DNA of 64,000 nucleotides from Acidobacteriota bacterium (GTDB taxonomy: Bacteria; Acidobacteriota; Vicinamibacteria; Vicinamibacterales; CAVVIG01): assembly GCA_003222395.1 (NCBI GenBank), contig QHWB01000030.1:172221-236220 (forward strand), in the 5' to 3' direction. The translations under genes and the position numbers were made by a program. Under the pieces are notes generated by a model that was given only the letters and a program-made list of their open reading frames with translations, searched no databases and was not told the DNA's origin. This document shows, piece by piece, positions 17,623 to 25,209 of the stretch. Positions within the stretch are counted from its first letter, which is position 1; each line of letters opens with the position of its first letter.

Positions 17623-17716
17623 GCCACGAAACCCGCGAAGACACGAAACTCACGAAATTGGATCGTCTCTCATCGTTTCGTATCTTGTGATTTCGTGTGT
17701 TTCGCGGTTTCGTGGT
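17623..17716. repeat. Imperfect long hairpin from 'CACGAAA' repeat family
   Basis: CCACGAAACCCGCGAAGACA at 17623-17642 and its near-complement ending TTTCGCGGTTTCGTGG at 17716 form an imperfect inverted repeat of about 27 bp per arm. It lies upstream of the IclR gene and just before the kinase stub. The same motif family appears at 6483-6519 and 40717-40800. A structured intergenic element of unknown function. Confidence 0.6.
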
Positions 17717-17764
17717 TTTCGTGGTCTATGCTCGGCCCGCTTCGTGCCAGCAGACGGACACGAA

Positions 17765-17869
17765 TTGTCTTACGACGTGATCGCCCTCGGCGAAACGATC
17801 TGTTACGGCAACGCCGAGCGACACGGCAGGTTTTCCGAGAACGCTCGCCTGAACTGCACGCTCGCCTAA
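17765..17869 (+). pseudogene. 5' stub of a PfkB-type sugar kinase
   Basis: From a TTG codon the frame reads (M)SYDVIALGETICYGN, which matches the first strand of PfkB/ribokinase proteins, especially 2-keto-3-deoxygluconate kinases ('SYDVIALGETM...'). Resemblance fades after ~12 residues and the frame stops at 34 residues, against ~300-330 for an intact kinase. The stub runs into the 28-bp tandem repeats. A former KDG kinase would fit the neighbouring IclR, lactonase, oxidoreductase and MFS genes. The match is short, so the assignment is tentative. Confidence 0.45.
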
Positions 17870-17880
17870 AAGGCTCGCGC

Positions 17881-17964
17881 TACCATCTCTGTAGCGCGAG
17901 GCTCGCGTTACCGTCTCTGTAGCGCGACACTCGCGTTACCGTCTCTGTAGCGCGAGGCTTTCAG
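17881..17964. repeat. Three tandem copies of a 28-bp unit
   Basis: The unit TACCGTCTCTGTAGCGCGAC with eight further bases repeats at 17881-17908, 17909-17936 and 17937-17964 with few changes. The last copy continues into CAGCCGAGC. Its core TAGCGCGAGGCTTTCAGC also occurs, reverse-complemented and again direct, at 19209-19290 on the other side of the MFS coding region. The array supplies the C-terminal codons of the transporter. Confidence 0.85.
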
Positions 17965-19449
17965 CCGAGCGGTGATCACGAGAATGCCCGAAACGACCGC
18001 GGCCGCGGCGAGGAACCGAAGCCCCGCCAGGTAATCTCCGGTCGCGTCTCTCGTCCACCCCATGACGTACGGTCCGAGAAATCCTCCAAGGTTTCCGACC
18101 GCGTTGATCAATCCGATTCCCGCCGCGGCGCCGTCGCCTCGCAAGAACGCCGTCGGCAGCGACCAGAACGGAGGTGTGAAGCTGTACAGGCCGATCGCCG
18201 CAATCGACAGCGCCCCGAAGCGCGCGGCCGGCGCGCTCAAGAGCGAGCTGGCCGTCAGACCGACCGCCGCAAGCCACGCGCACGCCGCCGCGTGCCGCCG
18301 CCGCTCCCCCGTGCGATCCGAATGCGTCGCGACGCTCACCATCCCGATCGCGGCAACGAGAAACGGAATCGCCGTCCACATGCCAACCGCGAGGTCCGAC
18401 GCGCCGGAGAACGCCTTCACGATCTGCGGGAGAAAGAAGCTGAAGCCGTATCCGCTCGTGACGACGAGGAACATGCTCAGCGCGAGCCGCCAGACCATCG
18501 GATCGAACAGGCCGGTGCGCACGGAGCTCGCGCCAGGCCGCTCCAGCGCATCGCGCTCTCTGCGCATCGCATCGATCAGCCACGCCCTTTCCTCCGCCGG
18601 CAGCCACTGCGCGTCCTCCGGGCGATCGGTCAGGTAGAACAGCGCGACGACTCCGAGCACGACGGCGGGAATGCCTTCGACCAGAAACAGCCATTGCCAG
18701 CCGTCGAGACCGCCGGCGCCGCGGAGCGACAGCAGTACGCCCGACAGCGGCGCGCCGACGATGCCCGCCGCCATGCTTGCGGTGGAGAACTGCGCGATCG
18801 CGCGCGCGCGATCGGGCGCCGGAAACCAGTAGGTGAAATACAACACGATGCCGGGAAAGAATCCCGCTTCGGCCGCGCCGAGCAGGAACCGCATCGCATA
18901 GAAGCTGCGCGGCCCCGTGATGAACAGCATCGCGATCGATACGAGGCCCCAGACGATCGCGATGCGCGCGATCCACAGCCGCGCGCCGACGCGCGCGAGC
19001 GCGAGGTTGCTCGGCACCTCGAACAGGAAGTATCCGAGGAAGAAGATGCCGGCGCCGAAGCCGTACACGCGGCTCGACAAACCGAGCGCCGAGTTCATCT
19101 GCAGCGCCGCGAAGCCCACGTTGACGCGATCGAGGTAGGCGATGAGATACAGGAGCGCGAGAAACGGGATCAGGCGTCGCCGGATCCGGCGGATCGCGGT
19201 CTGACCACGCTCGGCTGAAAGCCTCGCGCTGCCGTCGTTTTGATGTGCGCAACCTTCATCCTGTAGCGCGAGCCTTTCGGGCGAGCGGGTTGCGCGTTCA
19301 GGCAAGCGAGGTTCCACGCCGCTCCCATCCAGCTTCGAACAACCGCAAACGTCCGCCGGTCGGCGGATGCGCTCGCGCCACGGCGTGCCGACAATCGTCG
19401 TGCGGGCTTCGCCAATGGTCAGCATGTCCGAAGAACGGCTGGTCGGCAC
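17908..19449 (-). CDS. MFS transporter, anion:cation symporter (sugar-acid) type
   Basis: Twelve membrane segments are evident, starting at 'RLIPFLALLYLIAYLDRVNVGFAAL', a signature of the ACS family that imports hexuronates, galactonate, glucarate or phthalate. Other motifs are 'GYFLFEVPSNLALARVGARLWIARI', 'RFLLGAAEAGFFPGIVLYFTYWFP' and 'GFLGPYVMGWTRDATGDY'. The core spans roughly 17960-19180. The start is uncertain: the ~80 residues before it (from 19449) have no family match and pass through repeat copies, and a GTG at 19317 is one alternative. The last ~18 residues ('ASRYRDGNASVALQRR') are encoded by the 28-bp tandem repeats. Confidence 0.88.
   Translation of the reverse strand: MPTSRSSDMLTIGEARTTIVGTPWRERIRRPADVCGCSKLDGSGVEPRLPERATRSPERLALQDEGCAHQNDGSARLSAERGQTAIRRIRRRLIPFLALLYLIAYLDRVNVGFAALQMNSALGLSSRVYGFGAGIFFLGYFLFEVPSNLALARVGARLWIARIAIVWGLVSIAMLFITGPRSFYAMRFLLGAAEAGFFPGIVLYFTYWFPAPDRARAIAQFSTASMAAGIVGAPLSGVLLSLRGAGGLDGWQWLFLVEGIPAVVLGVVALFYLTDRPEDAQWLPAEERAWLIDAMRRERDALERPGASSVRTGLFDPMVWRLALSMFLVVTSGYGFSFFLPQIVKAFSGASDLAVGMWTAIPFLVAAIGMVSVATHSDRTGERRRHAAACAWLAAVGLTASSLLSAPAARFGALSIAAIGLYSFTPPFWSLPTAFLRGDGAAAGIGLINAVGNLGGFLGPYVMGWTRDATGDYLAGLRFLAAAAVVSGILVITARLKASRYRDGNASVALQRR
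19209..19290. repeat. Flanking copies of the TAGCGCGAGGCTTTCAGC element
   Basis: 19209-19230 is a 22-bp perfect reverse complement of 17949-17970, and 19262-19290 holds a direct, slightly diverged copy (TGTAGCGCGAGCCTTTCGGG). Together with the tandem array at 17881 they bracket the core MFS reading frame as inverted repeats ~1.26 kb apart. This resembles REP/REPIN-type elements or the ends of a non-autonomous mobile unit. Confidence 0.8.
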
Positions 19450-19565
19450 GTACCCGTGGCAGAACGGCTACTGCTCGGACGTTGGCGGATGCGGTGTGGT
19501 GTGACGGAATGCAGTATACGTCACGTCCCCCGGCTCGGAGCGCAGGGGGCGGATTCCGTGGTGCC

Positions 19566-19775
19566 TCAGGATTCTGCCTGTAGTCTCTCGTGAATCGCGA
19601 CGCGCATCGCCAGCGGACGGCCATCGTGGACGCTGAATACGACCGTGCCGTCCGTGCCGCCGCGGACACGGACCGTCCATCCCTCCGGCGAAGCCGTGAC
19701 GGACACCACCTCGAACGGAAACCCGTAATGGATACAGACGTCTCGCACGAGCGCCTCCATTTCGGCGCGGGTCAT
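19566..19775 (-). CDS. Small hypothetical protein (69 aa)
   Basis: The ORF reads 'MTRAEMEALVRDVCIHYGFP' and continues with beta-rich sequence ('VVSVTASPEGWTVRVRGG', 'GTVVFSVHDGRPLAMRVAI'). A GGAG sits a few bases upstream of the ATG. There is no signal peptide or membrane segment. It follows two other tiny ORFs on the same strand, so it may be the third gene of a small operon. No family was recognised; the balanced composition and clean alternation of hydrophobic residues suggest a folded protein. Confidence 0.55.
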   Translation of the reverse strand: MTRAEMEALVRDVCIHYGFPFEVVSVTASPEGWTVRVRGGTDGTVVFSVHDGRPLAMRVAIHERLQAES

Positions 19776-19857
19776 CGCTGCTCCGCGATCGCAAATGGCG
19801 TAATCACCGTTTCCTCTTCGCGTCTTCGTGACTTCGCGGCAATTATTCGACCGCCCT

Positions 19858-20028
19858 TCACTCGTCCCGGTTCAACAAGTCGGGCAGCGCGGCGATCGCT
19901 TCTTCGTGCGTGCTGAACCATCTTTCCGTCGGCAGGATCGGCAGTGCGTCGCCGTCCGCGAACTTCTCTGGCAGCCTGATCAGCGCGAACTTGTGGGTGA
20001 CCGGATCTTCGTAAAGCGTATGTCTCAT
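19858..20028 (-). CDS. Small hypothetical protein (56 aa)
   Basis: Starting at the ATG at 20028, which overlaps the previous gene's stop (ATGA), the product reads 'MRHTLYEDPVTHKFALIRLP' and ends 'FSTHEEAIAALPDLLNRDE'. It is soluble, with no motif I can name. The four-base overlap supports translation coupled to the upstream ORF. A longer in-frame start at 20064 exists but has no similarity to anything and lies within the upstream gene. Confidence 0.55.
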   Translation of the reverse strand: MRHTLYEDPVTHKFALIRLPEKFADGDALPILPTERWFSTHEEAIAALPDLLNRDE

Positions 20029-20345
20029 GCGTGCTCGGGTTCTCGTGGTCGCCGCGTCAGCCAACGGACCAGGGTCGCGATCGGTGTCCGTTCCGACGCA
20101 GGCCGCCGTTGGCTCGGCGCACCGCCTCCTTCGCGCTCGGCCTCGAGGCGTTGGCGAATGGACAACGCGTCCATCGGTGCGTGACGGGCGGACGAGCTCG
20201 TGACGACGGCCGCCGCCGGTTGAACATTCGGACGGCCAGCCCGCGCCTCGCGCGCGCCAGGGATGGGGATGGTCACGCCCGCCTGCACGGCATCGCGCAG
20301 AATCGCGGCGGTGTCTTCAGCCGGCGTCCGTCTGCGAACATTCAC
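20025..20345 (-). CDS. Hypothetical protein, first gene of a tiny-ORF operon
   Basis: The GTG at 20345 (GAGAA just upstream) gives 106 residues; an ATG at 20378 is also in frame. The sequence 'RRTPAEDTAAILRDAVQAGVTIPIPG' suggests a short amphipathic helix, followed by a low-complexity Pro/Ala/Arg-rich region with 'MDALSIRQRLEAEREGG' and a basic C-terminus. The composition is biased, so coding status is less certain than for its two neighbours. Its stop overlaps the next start (ATGA). Confidence 0.45.
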   Translation of the reverse strand: MNVRRRTPAEDTAAILRDAVQAGVTIPIPGAREARAGRPNVQPAAAVVTSSSARHAPMDALSIRQRLEAEREGGGAPSQRRPASERTPIATLVRWLTRRPREPEHA

Positions 20346-20437
20346 TTCTCGAGTATAGGCAATCGCCCCATCGGGCACTGTTCAGAACAGCACAGTGCTC
20401 GTACGGCGACTTCCAGCCGGCACGCCGGCCGTCCCGG

Positions 20438-20713
20438 TCACTCGTGGACGACGATTGTCAGCAGGGAGGGATTGATCGTGAGGCTCGTCGTGTCGTATTC
20501 GATGAAACCGAGCTTGCGGAACTTGTTCAGGAAGAAGTTCACGCGAGACCGTGTCGTTCCGAACATCACGGTGTCGCACGGATCACCCTGGGAGAAGATG
20601 AGGTCGCGGCGCCGGTACATCACGACGCGTTTCGCGAGTCCCGCCGACTCGAGAAAGGCGTAGGCGTCGAATCGCAGCTCGAAGGTCGTTCTGCGCCGAT
20701 TCGCTGTCCACAA
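20438..20713 (-). pseudogene. Crp/Fnr-type regulator with large in-frame internal deletion
   Basis: The 91-residue frame joins two separated parts of a Crp/Fnr protein. Residues ~18-52 ('YAFLESAGLAKRVVMYRRRDLIFSQGDPCDTVMF') match the start of the cyclic-nucleotide-binding barrel. From residue 53 on, 'GTTRSRVNFFLNKFRKLGFIEYDTTSLTINPSLL' is the C-terminal recognition helix and wing of the same subfamily. Some 120-140 residues between them, including the rest of the barrel, the dimer helix and the first HTH helix, are gone without loss of frame. It cannot bind cNMP normally or dimerise by the usual helix, so it is probably a relic, though it could be translated. Confidence 0.82.
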
Positions 20714-20762
20714 CGGGACAGCGCAAGTCGTGGTTTCAGATACGCTGGCAGATGGAGGACTG

Positions 20763-20918
20763 ATGTCACAGCGAAATGGAGACCGAGCACGATTTCACAA
20801 GGATCGAAAGCGCAAGCTGCTTCATCGCCAGCGAATCCGAGCGCTGCAGATCAAGCTGGGCGTGACGCGTCGCGCAGACAGTGATTCACTTTCTTCACCG
20901 ACGCGTCGTCAGGCGTGA
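20763..20918 (+). CDS. Small basic protein (51 aa) with conserved N-terminus
   Basis: ATG at 20763 with GGAGG at 20753-20757. The product begins 'MSQRNGDRARFHKDRKRKLL' and is very rich in Arg and Lys, probably one long charged helix. I recall short proteins with a similar 'MSQR.G.KARF.RERK' start in acidobacterial genomes, which I could not verify here. The charge suggests nucleic-acid or ribosome contact. It stands alone between the Crp relic and the NHL-LytM gene. Confidence 0.6.
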   Translation: MSQRNGDRARFHKDRKRKLLHRQRIRALQIKLGVTRRADSDSLSSPTRRQA

Positions 20919-20997
20919 CGTAATCCTCCGCTGAGCCGCCGGCAAAGCCTGCAGCGATTTGCCGGCGCCGCCGGCGCCGATCCGCTACAACTTAAGA

Positions 20998-23064
20998 GTG
21001 CGCCGCGCGATCTGGATTCTGTCGGCAGGCGCGCTGCTCGTCGCCGCTGCGGTCGCGGTCGCGTGGTTGACGCGGCGCGTCTCGATGCGCGAGCGTCCGC
21101 TCGACCGCGACTGGACTGCCGTCGTCTCCTCGATTGCGGGCGACGGGACGATTGGCGCTCGCGACGGCGGCGCGTGGCAGGCGCGCTTCTCGGATTTGTT
21201 CGGCGTCGCCGTGTCTCCGGATGGAACGATCTTCATCAGCGACGGCGGCGACGCGCCGCGCATTCGCCGCCTCTCGGCGGACGGCGTCGTGACGGCGATC
21301 GCCGGAAGCCGTCCCGGTTTCTCGGATGGCATTGGCGCGGACGCGATGTTCGACTCGCCGTCGGGCATCGCGCTCGACGCCGGCGGAACACTCTACGTCG
21401 CCGACACCGGCAACAACGCGATCAGGCGCGTAACGCCGGACGGACGTGTGTCGACGATCGCCCGCGACGGATTGAATGGACCGATCGGCATCACGGTCGA
21501 CCGTTCGGGCCGTGTGATCGTCGCCGATACCTACAACGATCGCGTCGGTGCGATCGCGGCCGACGGCGCAGTGACGACGATCGCAGGCGGCGCGGGGCCG
21601 GGAGCGCTCGACGGCGCAGCGGCCGACGCGCGATTCCAAACCCCGTCAGGCGTCGCGATCGACTCGAGCGGAACGATCTACGTCGCCGACACCGGCAACG
21701 GCGTCGTGCGCACCATCTCGCCCGCCGGCGCGGTCGCGACGATCGCGACGCCGCTGGTGGATGGGCTGTTTCGGCCGACGGGCATCGTGTCGGTCGCAAC
21801 CGGCGAAGTCTTCGTCACCGACGATCGCGGCCGCATAGTCGAGATGCGGACCGATGGGAGCGCACGAATCGTCGCAGGCTCGCATCCGGGGTTCGTGGAC
21901 GGCGCCGGCGCGGACGCGCGCTTTCGCCGCCTCGGCGCGCTGGCCGCTGCGGCGCCCGGACGGCTGATCCTGGCCGATTCGGGTAACGCGCTCGTGCGAA
22001 TCATCGCCGCGCCGTCGCGGATTGGATTCCACGCGCCGCCGTCGCCGCGCCTCGATCCGCGATTCGACGCCGACGCGTTCCGGTGGCAACCGCTGCTGTG
22101 GCCGATCGATCCGATGGATGGTCCGCATGAAATCGCCGGCACGATGGGCGAGGCGCGCGGCGGCGAGAGCGGCGAGCGGTTTCACGCGGGCATCGACGTT
22201 CACGCCGATGAGGGAACGTCGGTCCGGGCCGTTCGCGACGGCTTCGTCGCCGCGCCGATAGCGGTCGCCGACTTCGGCACGCTGAACGAATCGGTGCGCA
22301 TCGGCGCGGTCACGTACGTGCACCTGCGCGTCGGCCGCGACCGGCACGGCCGCGCGCTCGACGATCCCCGGTTCGTCGCCACCCGCGACGACCGCGGCGC
22401 CATCGTCGGCATGCGCGTCAAACGCGGCGCCCGGTTCACGACAGCCGACGTGATTGGCACGGTGAACGCGTTCAACCACGTGCATCTCAACGTCGGATGG
22501 CCGGGAGAAGAGCGCAACCCGCTGTCGTTCCGGCTCGTGCAGTTCGAAGACACCGTGCCGCCGACGATCGCGCGCGGCGGCGTGCGCCTGTACGACGAAG
22601 CCGGCGGGCTGCTGAAGGAGCGTGTGAAAGGCCGCCTGGTCGTGCGCGCCCGCGTGCATATCGTCGTCGACGCCTGGGATCAGACAAACGGCAACGAGAG
22701 CCGGAGGCGGCTCGGTCTGTATCGACTCGGATATCAACTACTAAAAGAGGATGGATCGCCCGCGTCCGGATTCGAATCGCCGCGCGTGACGATCGTGTTC
22801 GATCGCCTGTCGCTCAATCCCGATGCTGCGCGACTCGTGTACGCGCCGGGCAGCGGCATCCCGTTCTACGGCCGGCGGTCGACGCGCTTCCTGTACGACG
22901 TCACGAACACATTTCGCGACGGCGTCGCGTCGCCTGGCATCTGGGACACAGCGAGCGCGCCGCCAGGCAACTACATCCTGCGCGTGCTGGCGGAAGACAT
23001 CCGTGGCAACGATGCGATCGCCAACCGCGACGTTCGCGTGACGATCGCGTCCGCTGCGCCGTGA
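20998..23064 (+). CDS. NHL-repeat propeller fused to a LytM/M23-like domain, membrane-anchored
   Basis: The GTG at 20998 is preferred (a TTG at 20959 is in frame) and gives 688 residues. After an N-terminal membrane helix ('IWILSAGALLVAAAVAVAWL') come five or six NHL repeats ('FSDLFGVAVSPDGTIFISD', 'SPSGIALDAGGTLYVADTGNNAIRRV', 'TPSGVAIDSSGTIYVADTGNGVVRTI') up to ~residue 335. A LytM/M23-like section follows: 'FHAGIDVHADEGTSVRAVRDG' (HxxxD) and 'NHVHLNVG' (HxH). A C-terminal ~150-residue beta-rich domain closes the protein. The metal ligands appear present, so it may be a cell-wall endopeptidase with a propeller sensing or binding domain. The fusion is unusual. Confidence 0.8.
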   Translation: MRRAIWILSAGALLVAAAVAVAWLTRRVSMRERPLDRDWTAVVSSIAGDGTIGARDGGAWQARFSDLFGVAVSPDGTIFISDGGDAPRIRRLSADGVVTAIAGSRPGFSDGIGADAMFDSPSGIALDAGGTLYVADTGNNAIRRVTPDGRVSTIARDGLNGPIGITVDRSGRVIVADTYNDRVGAIAADGAVTTIAGGAGPGALDGAAADARFQTPSGVAIDSSGTIYVADTGNGVVRTISPAGAVATIATPLVDGLFRPTGIVSVATGEVFVTDDRGRIVEMRTDGSARIVAGSHPGFVDGAGADARFRRLGALAAAAPGRLILADSGNALVRIIAAPSRIGFHAPPSPRLDPRFDADAFRWQPLLWPIDPMDGPHEIAGTMGEARGGESGERFHAGIDVHADEGTSVRAVRDGFVAAPIAVADFGTLNESVRIGAVTYVHLRVGRDRHGRALDDPRFVATRDDRGAIVGMRVKRGARFTTADVIGTVNAFNHVHLNVGWPGEERNPLSFRLVQFEDTVPPTIARGGVRLYDEAGGLLKERVKGRLVVRARVHIVVDAWDQTNGNESRRRLGLYRLGYQLLKEDGSPASGFESPRVTIVFDRLSLNPDAARLVYAPGSGIPFYGRRSTRFLYDVTNTFRDGVASPGIWDTASAPPGNYILRVLAEDIRGNDAIANRDVRVTIASAAP

Positions 23065-23090
23065 CCGCTTCAAGCGACGAACATCTTCGC

Positions 23091-24056
23091 TCAGCGATGA
23101 TCAAAGAGCGTCAGGGCGACGACGCCGGCCGCGGCTATTAACAATCCGCGAACACGGCGGACGAGCGCCAGACTGAGTCCGGCCGCGGCTGGCAAACCGA
23201 CCGCGACCGCGAGCAACGCGTACACGCCTTCCGAGGCGCCGAGCTGGCCGGGAATGAATGCAAAGGCAACCGTCACGAATTTCACCCCGCCCTCGACGAT
23301 GATCGGAGTGATCCACGACGCCGAAAAGCCGAGGGCCTGGATCACGATCCAGATCTCCACGATCAGAAGAACGTGCGCTGTCGTCTCGATTGCGACCACC
23401 TCGGCCAACCGTCCCGGGTGTTCGTGGAGAAATCCGATGATCAGCTCTTCGACCGGACGAAAATCGCGAGCCGCACGTTCGGCGTTCTGTCGCCCGATCA
23501 ACGCGCGCGAGGTCCGCAGAAGCGGCACGATCAGGCCGACGCCGGTGATTGCGGCGAAGGCGAACGCCGCCAGGAATGCGATCACAATCCCCATTGCCAC
23601 AGACGCTGCTGGTCGCATCCCCGGGGGAAGCACGCCGCGCACAAGGAGCAGCCACAGCGCGGCGACCATCAGCCATGCAGCGACGACCGTATAGAGAAGA
23701 TACTCCGTGATGACGGCGGCGAATGCGGCGGCCGTCGTGACGCCACGGTTCCTGAGGAGCCAGCCTTTCGCCGGCTCCGCCAGAAACGGTCCGGTGAACG
23801 TCAGCATCTCCACCGCCTCGCCCGAGAGGCGGATGCGCAATACGTCTGCAAAGCGAACGGGACCATCGAGCAGGCTGCGCCACAAGGCGACGGCGCGGAT
23901 ACCGACGTGCACGGCGTAGATCGCCGCGGCGGCCGCGAAGCGCCACCCGACGCGCGCGAGCATGCCCGCAATCAGTCGCGGGCCAGCGCGCCAGACCAGT
24001 GACGCGGCGATGCCCAGGCCGAGAACGAGGAGCAAGAGCCGAATTGTTCGCGTCAC
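23091..24056 (-). CDS. Lysylphosphatidylglycerol synthase TM-region-like membrane protein
   Basis: This 321-residue protein with about eight membrane helices matches the LPG_synthase_TM (UPF0104) family: 'RIRLSGEAVEMLTFTGPFLAEPAKGWLLRNRG', 'EELIIGFLHEHPGRLAEVVAIETTAHVLLIVEIWIVIQALG', 'VEGGVKFVTVAFAFIPGQLGASEGVYALLAVAVGLPAAAGLSLALVRRVRGLL'. The conserved 'F.PGQLGASEG' is intact. There is no C-terminal aminoacyl-transferase domain, so it is the stand-alone flippase-like form that may move or modify lipids or glycolipids. It is convergent with the NHL-LytM gene, 26 bp apart. Confidence 0.9.
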   Translation of the reverse strand: MTRTIRLLLLVLGLGIAASLVWRAGPRLIAGMLARVGWRFAAAAAIYAVHVGIRAVALWRSLLDGPVRFADVLRIRLSGEAVEMLTFTGPFLAEPAKGWLLRNRGVTTAAAFAAVITEYLLYTVVAAWLMVAALWLLLVRGVLPPGMRPAASVAMGIVIAFLAAFAFAAITGVGLIVPLLRTSRALIGRQNAERAARDFRPVEELIIGFLHEHPGRLAEVVAIETTAHVLLIVEIWIVIQALGFSASWITPIIVEGGVKFVTVAFAFIPGQLGASEGVYALLAVAVGLPAAAGLSLALVRRVRGLLIAAAGVVALTLFDHR

Positions 24057-24086
24057 GATCCGGTGAGGGCTGGTCTCTCTGGTGCG

Positions 24087-24356
24087 TCACGTCGGGTGCT
24101 GGCCTCGGACTTGCGAGATCTGATCGTCATGACGAATCCCAACCGTAATCGGAAGAACCAACCGCCGACCGGCCAAGGCAAGCATCAGTCCAGGTATTTG
24201 GGCGAGCCGCGAAAGCTCGGAAAACGATCCGATGTAGTGCAAGCCCAACGGGGCCATCCCGAGTTGAATCTCGGCGATTCGGACGAAGAAGCCGCTTATC
24301 GCGAGGGCGACCAGCGCAATCCAAAGAGGCCGAAGGCCGGCCGATAGGTTCGAGCG
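24087..24356 (-). other. Open frame without start codon; possible membrane-protein relic
   Basis: Downstream of the ADOP fragment's TAA, in the same frame, lies an open stretch of ~89 codons with two or three hydrophobic segments ('LRPLWIALVALAISGFFVRI', 'LAQIPGLMLALAGRRLVLP'). The only in-frame ATG is internal. It could be the end of a lost membrane-protein gene or chance. Otherwise I see nothing in this 300-bp interval. Confidence 0.25.
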
Positions 24357-24362
24357 CGCCGC

Positions 24363-24830
24363 TTACTCCTGGCGCTGCGCTCGGATCGGGTCGATTCGCG
24401 AAGCGCGCCGCGCCGGCAGATAACCGGCGACGGCCAGACACGCGATGAGGATGGATGCCGCGGCGGTCGCATTCTGCGGATCGGCGGGGTTCACGCCGTA
24501 CAGCTGGCTTGCGATCAGACGAGTGGCGACAAACGTCATCGCAATCCCCACGACGATCCCGGCGGCAGACTGCGCGAGCGCTTCCCGGATCACCATCCCG
24601 ATGCGGGCGCCCAGAGCGATGCGAATGCCAATCTCGCTCGTGCGTCGCTGAACGAGGTACGCCATCAACCCATAGAGTCCCACGCAGCTGAGCACGAGCG
24701 CCACGAACCCGAAGAATGATGCGAGAACCGCGACGCTTCTCTCCTGGCGCAGCGTTTGGCCGACGTGATCGGACAGCGTCTCGATGCGCAACAGCGGCAG
24801 ACCCGGATCGCGCCCACCTCCTGCGTGCAC
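24363..24830 (-). pseudogene. C-terminal fragment of an ADOP/MacB-type permease
   Basis: Only the last ~155 of the usual ~800-880 residues remain. 'LPLLRIETLSDHVGQTLRQERSVAVLASFFGFVALVLSCVGLYGLMAYLVQRRTSEIGIRIALGA' and 'VAGYLPARRASRIDPIRAQRQE' are the FtsX-type C-terminal membrane domain and its usual ending. Upstream the frame closes at a TGA after ten codons. No N-terminal half is found in the window. It is a decayed copy of the two intact permeases at 25.8 and 29.9 kb. Confidence 0.9.
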
Positions 24831-24922
24831 GTAACGTCACCCGTCGGCGCTTCGTTAGCCGGCGCGCATCGCTGCGTCGCCTATTCGATCGCAGAGGAGA
24901 TGCGCTCGAAAATGGCGATCGC

Positions 24923-24951
24923 TTGTTAGACGGCCGACACGATGCTAGCAT
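24923..24951 (+). promoter_or_regulatory. Candidate sigma-70-like promoter for the toxin-antitoxin pair
   Basis: TTGTTA at 24923-24928 and TAGCAT at 24946-24951 are separated by 17 bp, each matching the consensus at four of six positions. The antitoxin ATG is 30 bp downstream, with GAGGAG at 24963-24968 as a somewhat distant ribosome site. Confidence 0.4.
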
Positions 24952-24981
24952 TGTGCTTGCAGAGGAGCAACGATCAACAGG

Positions 24982-25209
24982 ATGCCTACATTGACGATTC
25001 GCAACGTCCCGGCCAGAACTGTCAAGTCGCTGAAGGCACTCGCGCGCCGTCGGCGCCGCTCCATGGAGCAGGAAGTCCGCGACTTGCTCGAAGCGCACGT
25101 GGCAGAACGGCGCTCGGTGCTCGAACAGATTGAAGCGGGGTGGGCTCGCCAAGCGCGGCGGCCGACGCCTGCCGAGGTCGATGCCTGGATCGGGGCCGGC
25201 CGCGCGTGA
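24982..25209 (+). CDS. FitA-like ribbon-helix-helix antitoxin
   Basis: This 75-residue protein begins 'MPTLTIRNVPARTVKSLKALARRRRRSMEQEVRDLLEAHV', a typical RHH strand followed by two helices, as in FitA/StbC-type antitoxins of PIN toxins. The C-terminal part ('VLEQIEAGWARQARRPTPAEVDAWI') would wrap the toxin. The stop overlaps the toxin's GTG by four bases (GTGA), so the pair is translationally coupled. By analogy the complex would bind its own promoter. Confidence 0.9.
   Translation: MPTLTIRNVPARTVKSLKALARRRRRSMEQEVRDLLEAHVAERRSVLEQIEAGWARQARRPTPAEVDAWIGAGRA

Noticed and set aside
17881-17964. Possible CRISPR-like array of 28-bp units
   Set aside because: The units are directly adjacent with no spacers, so it is a simple tandem repeat.
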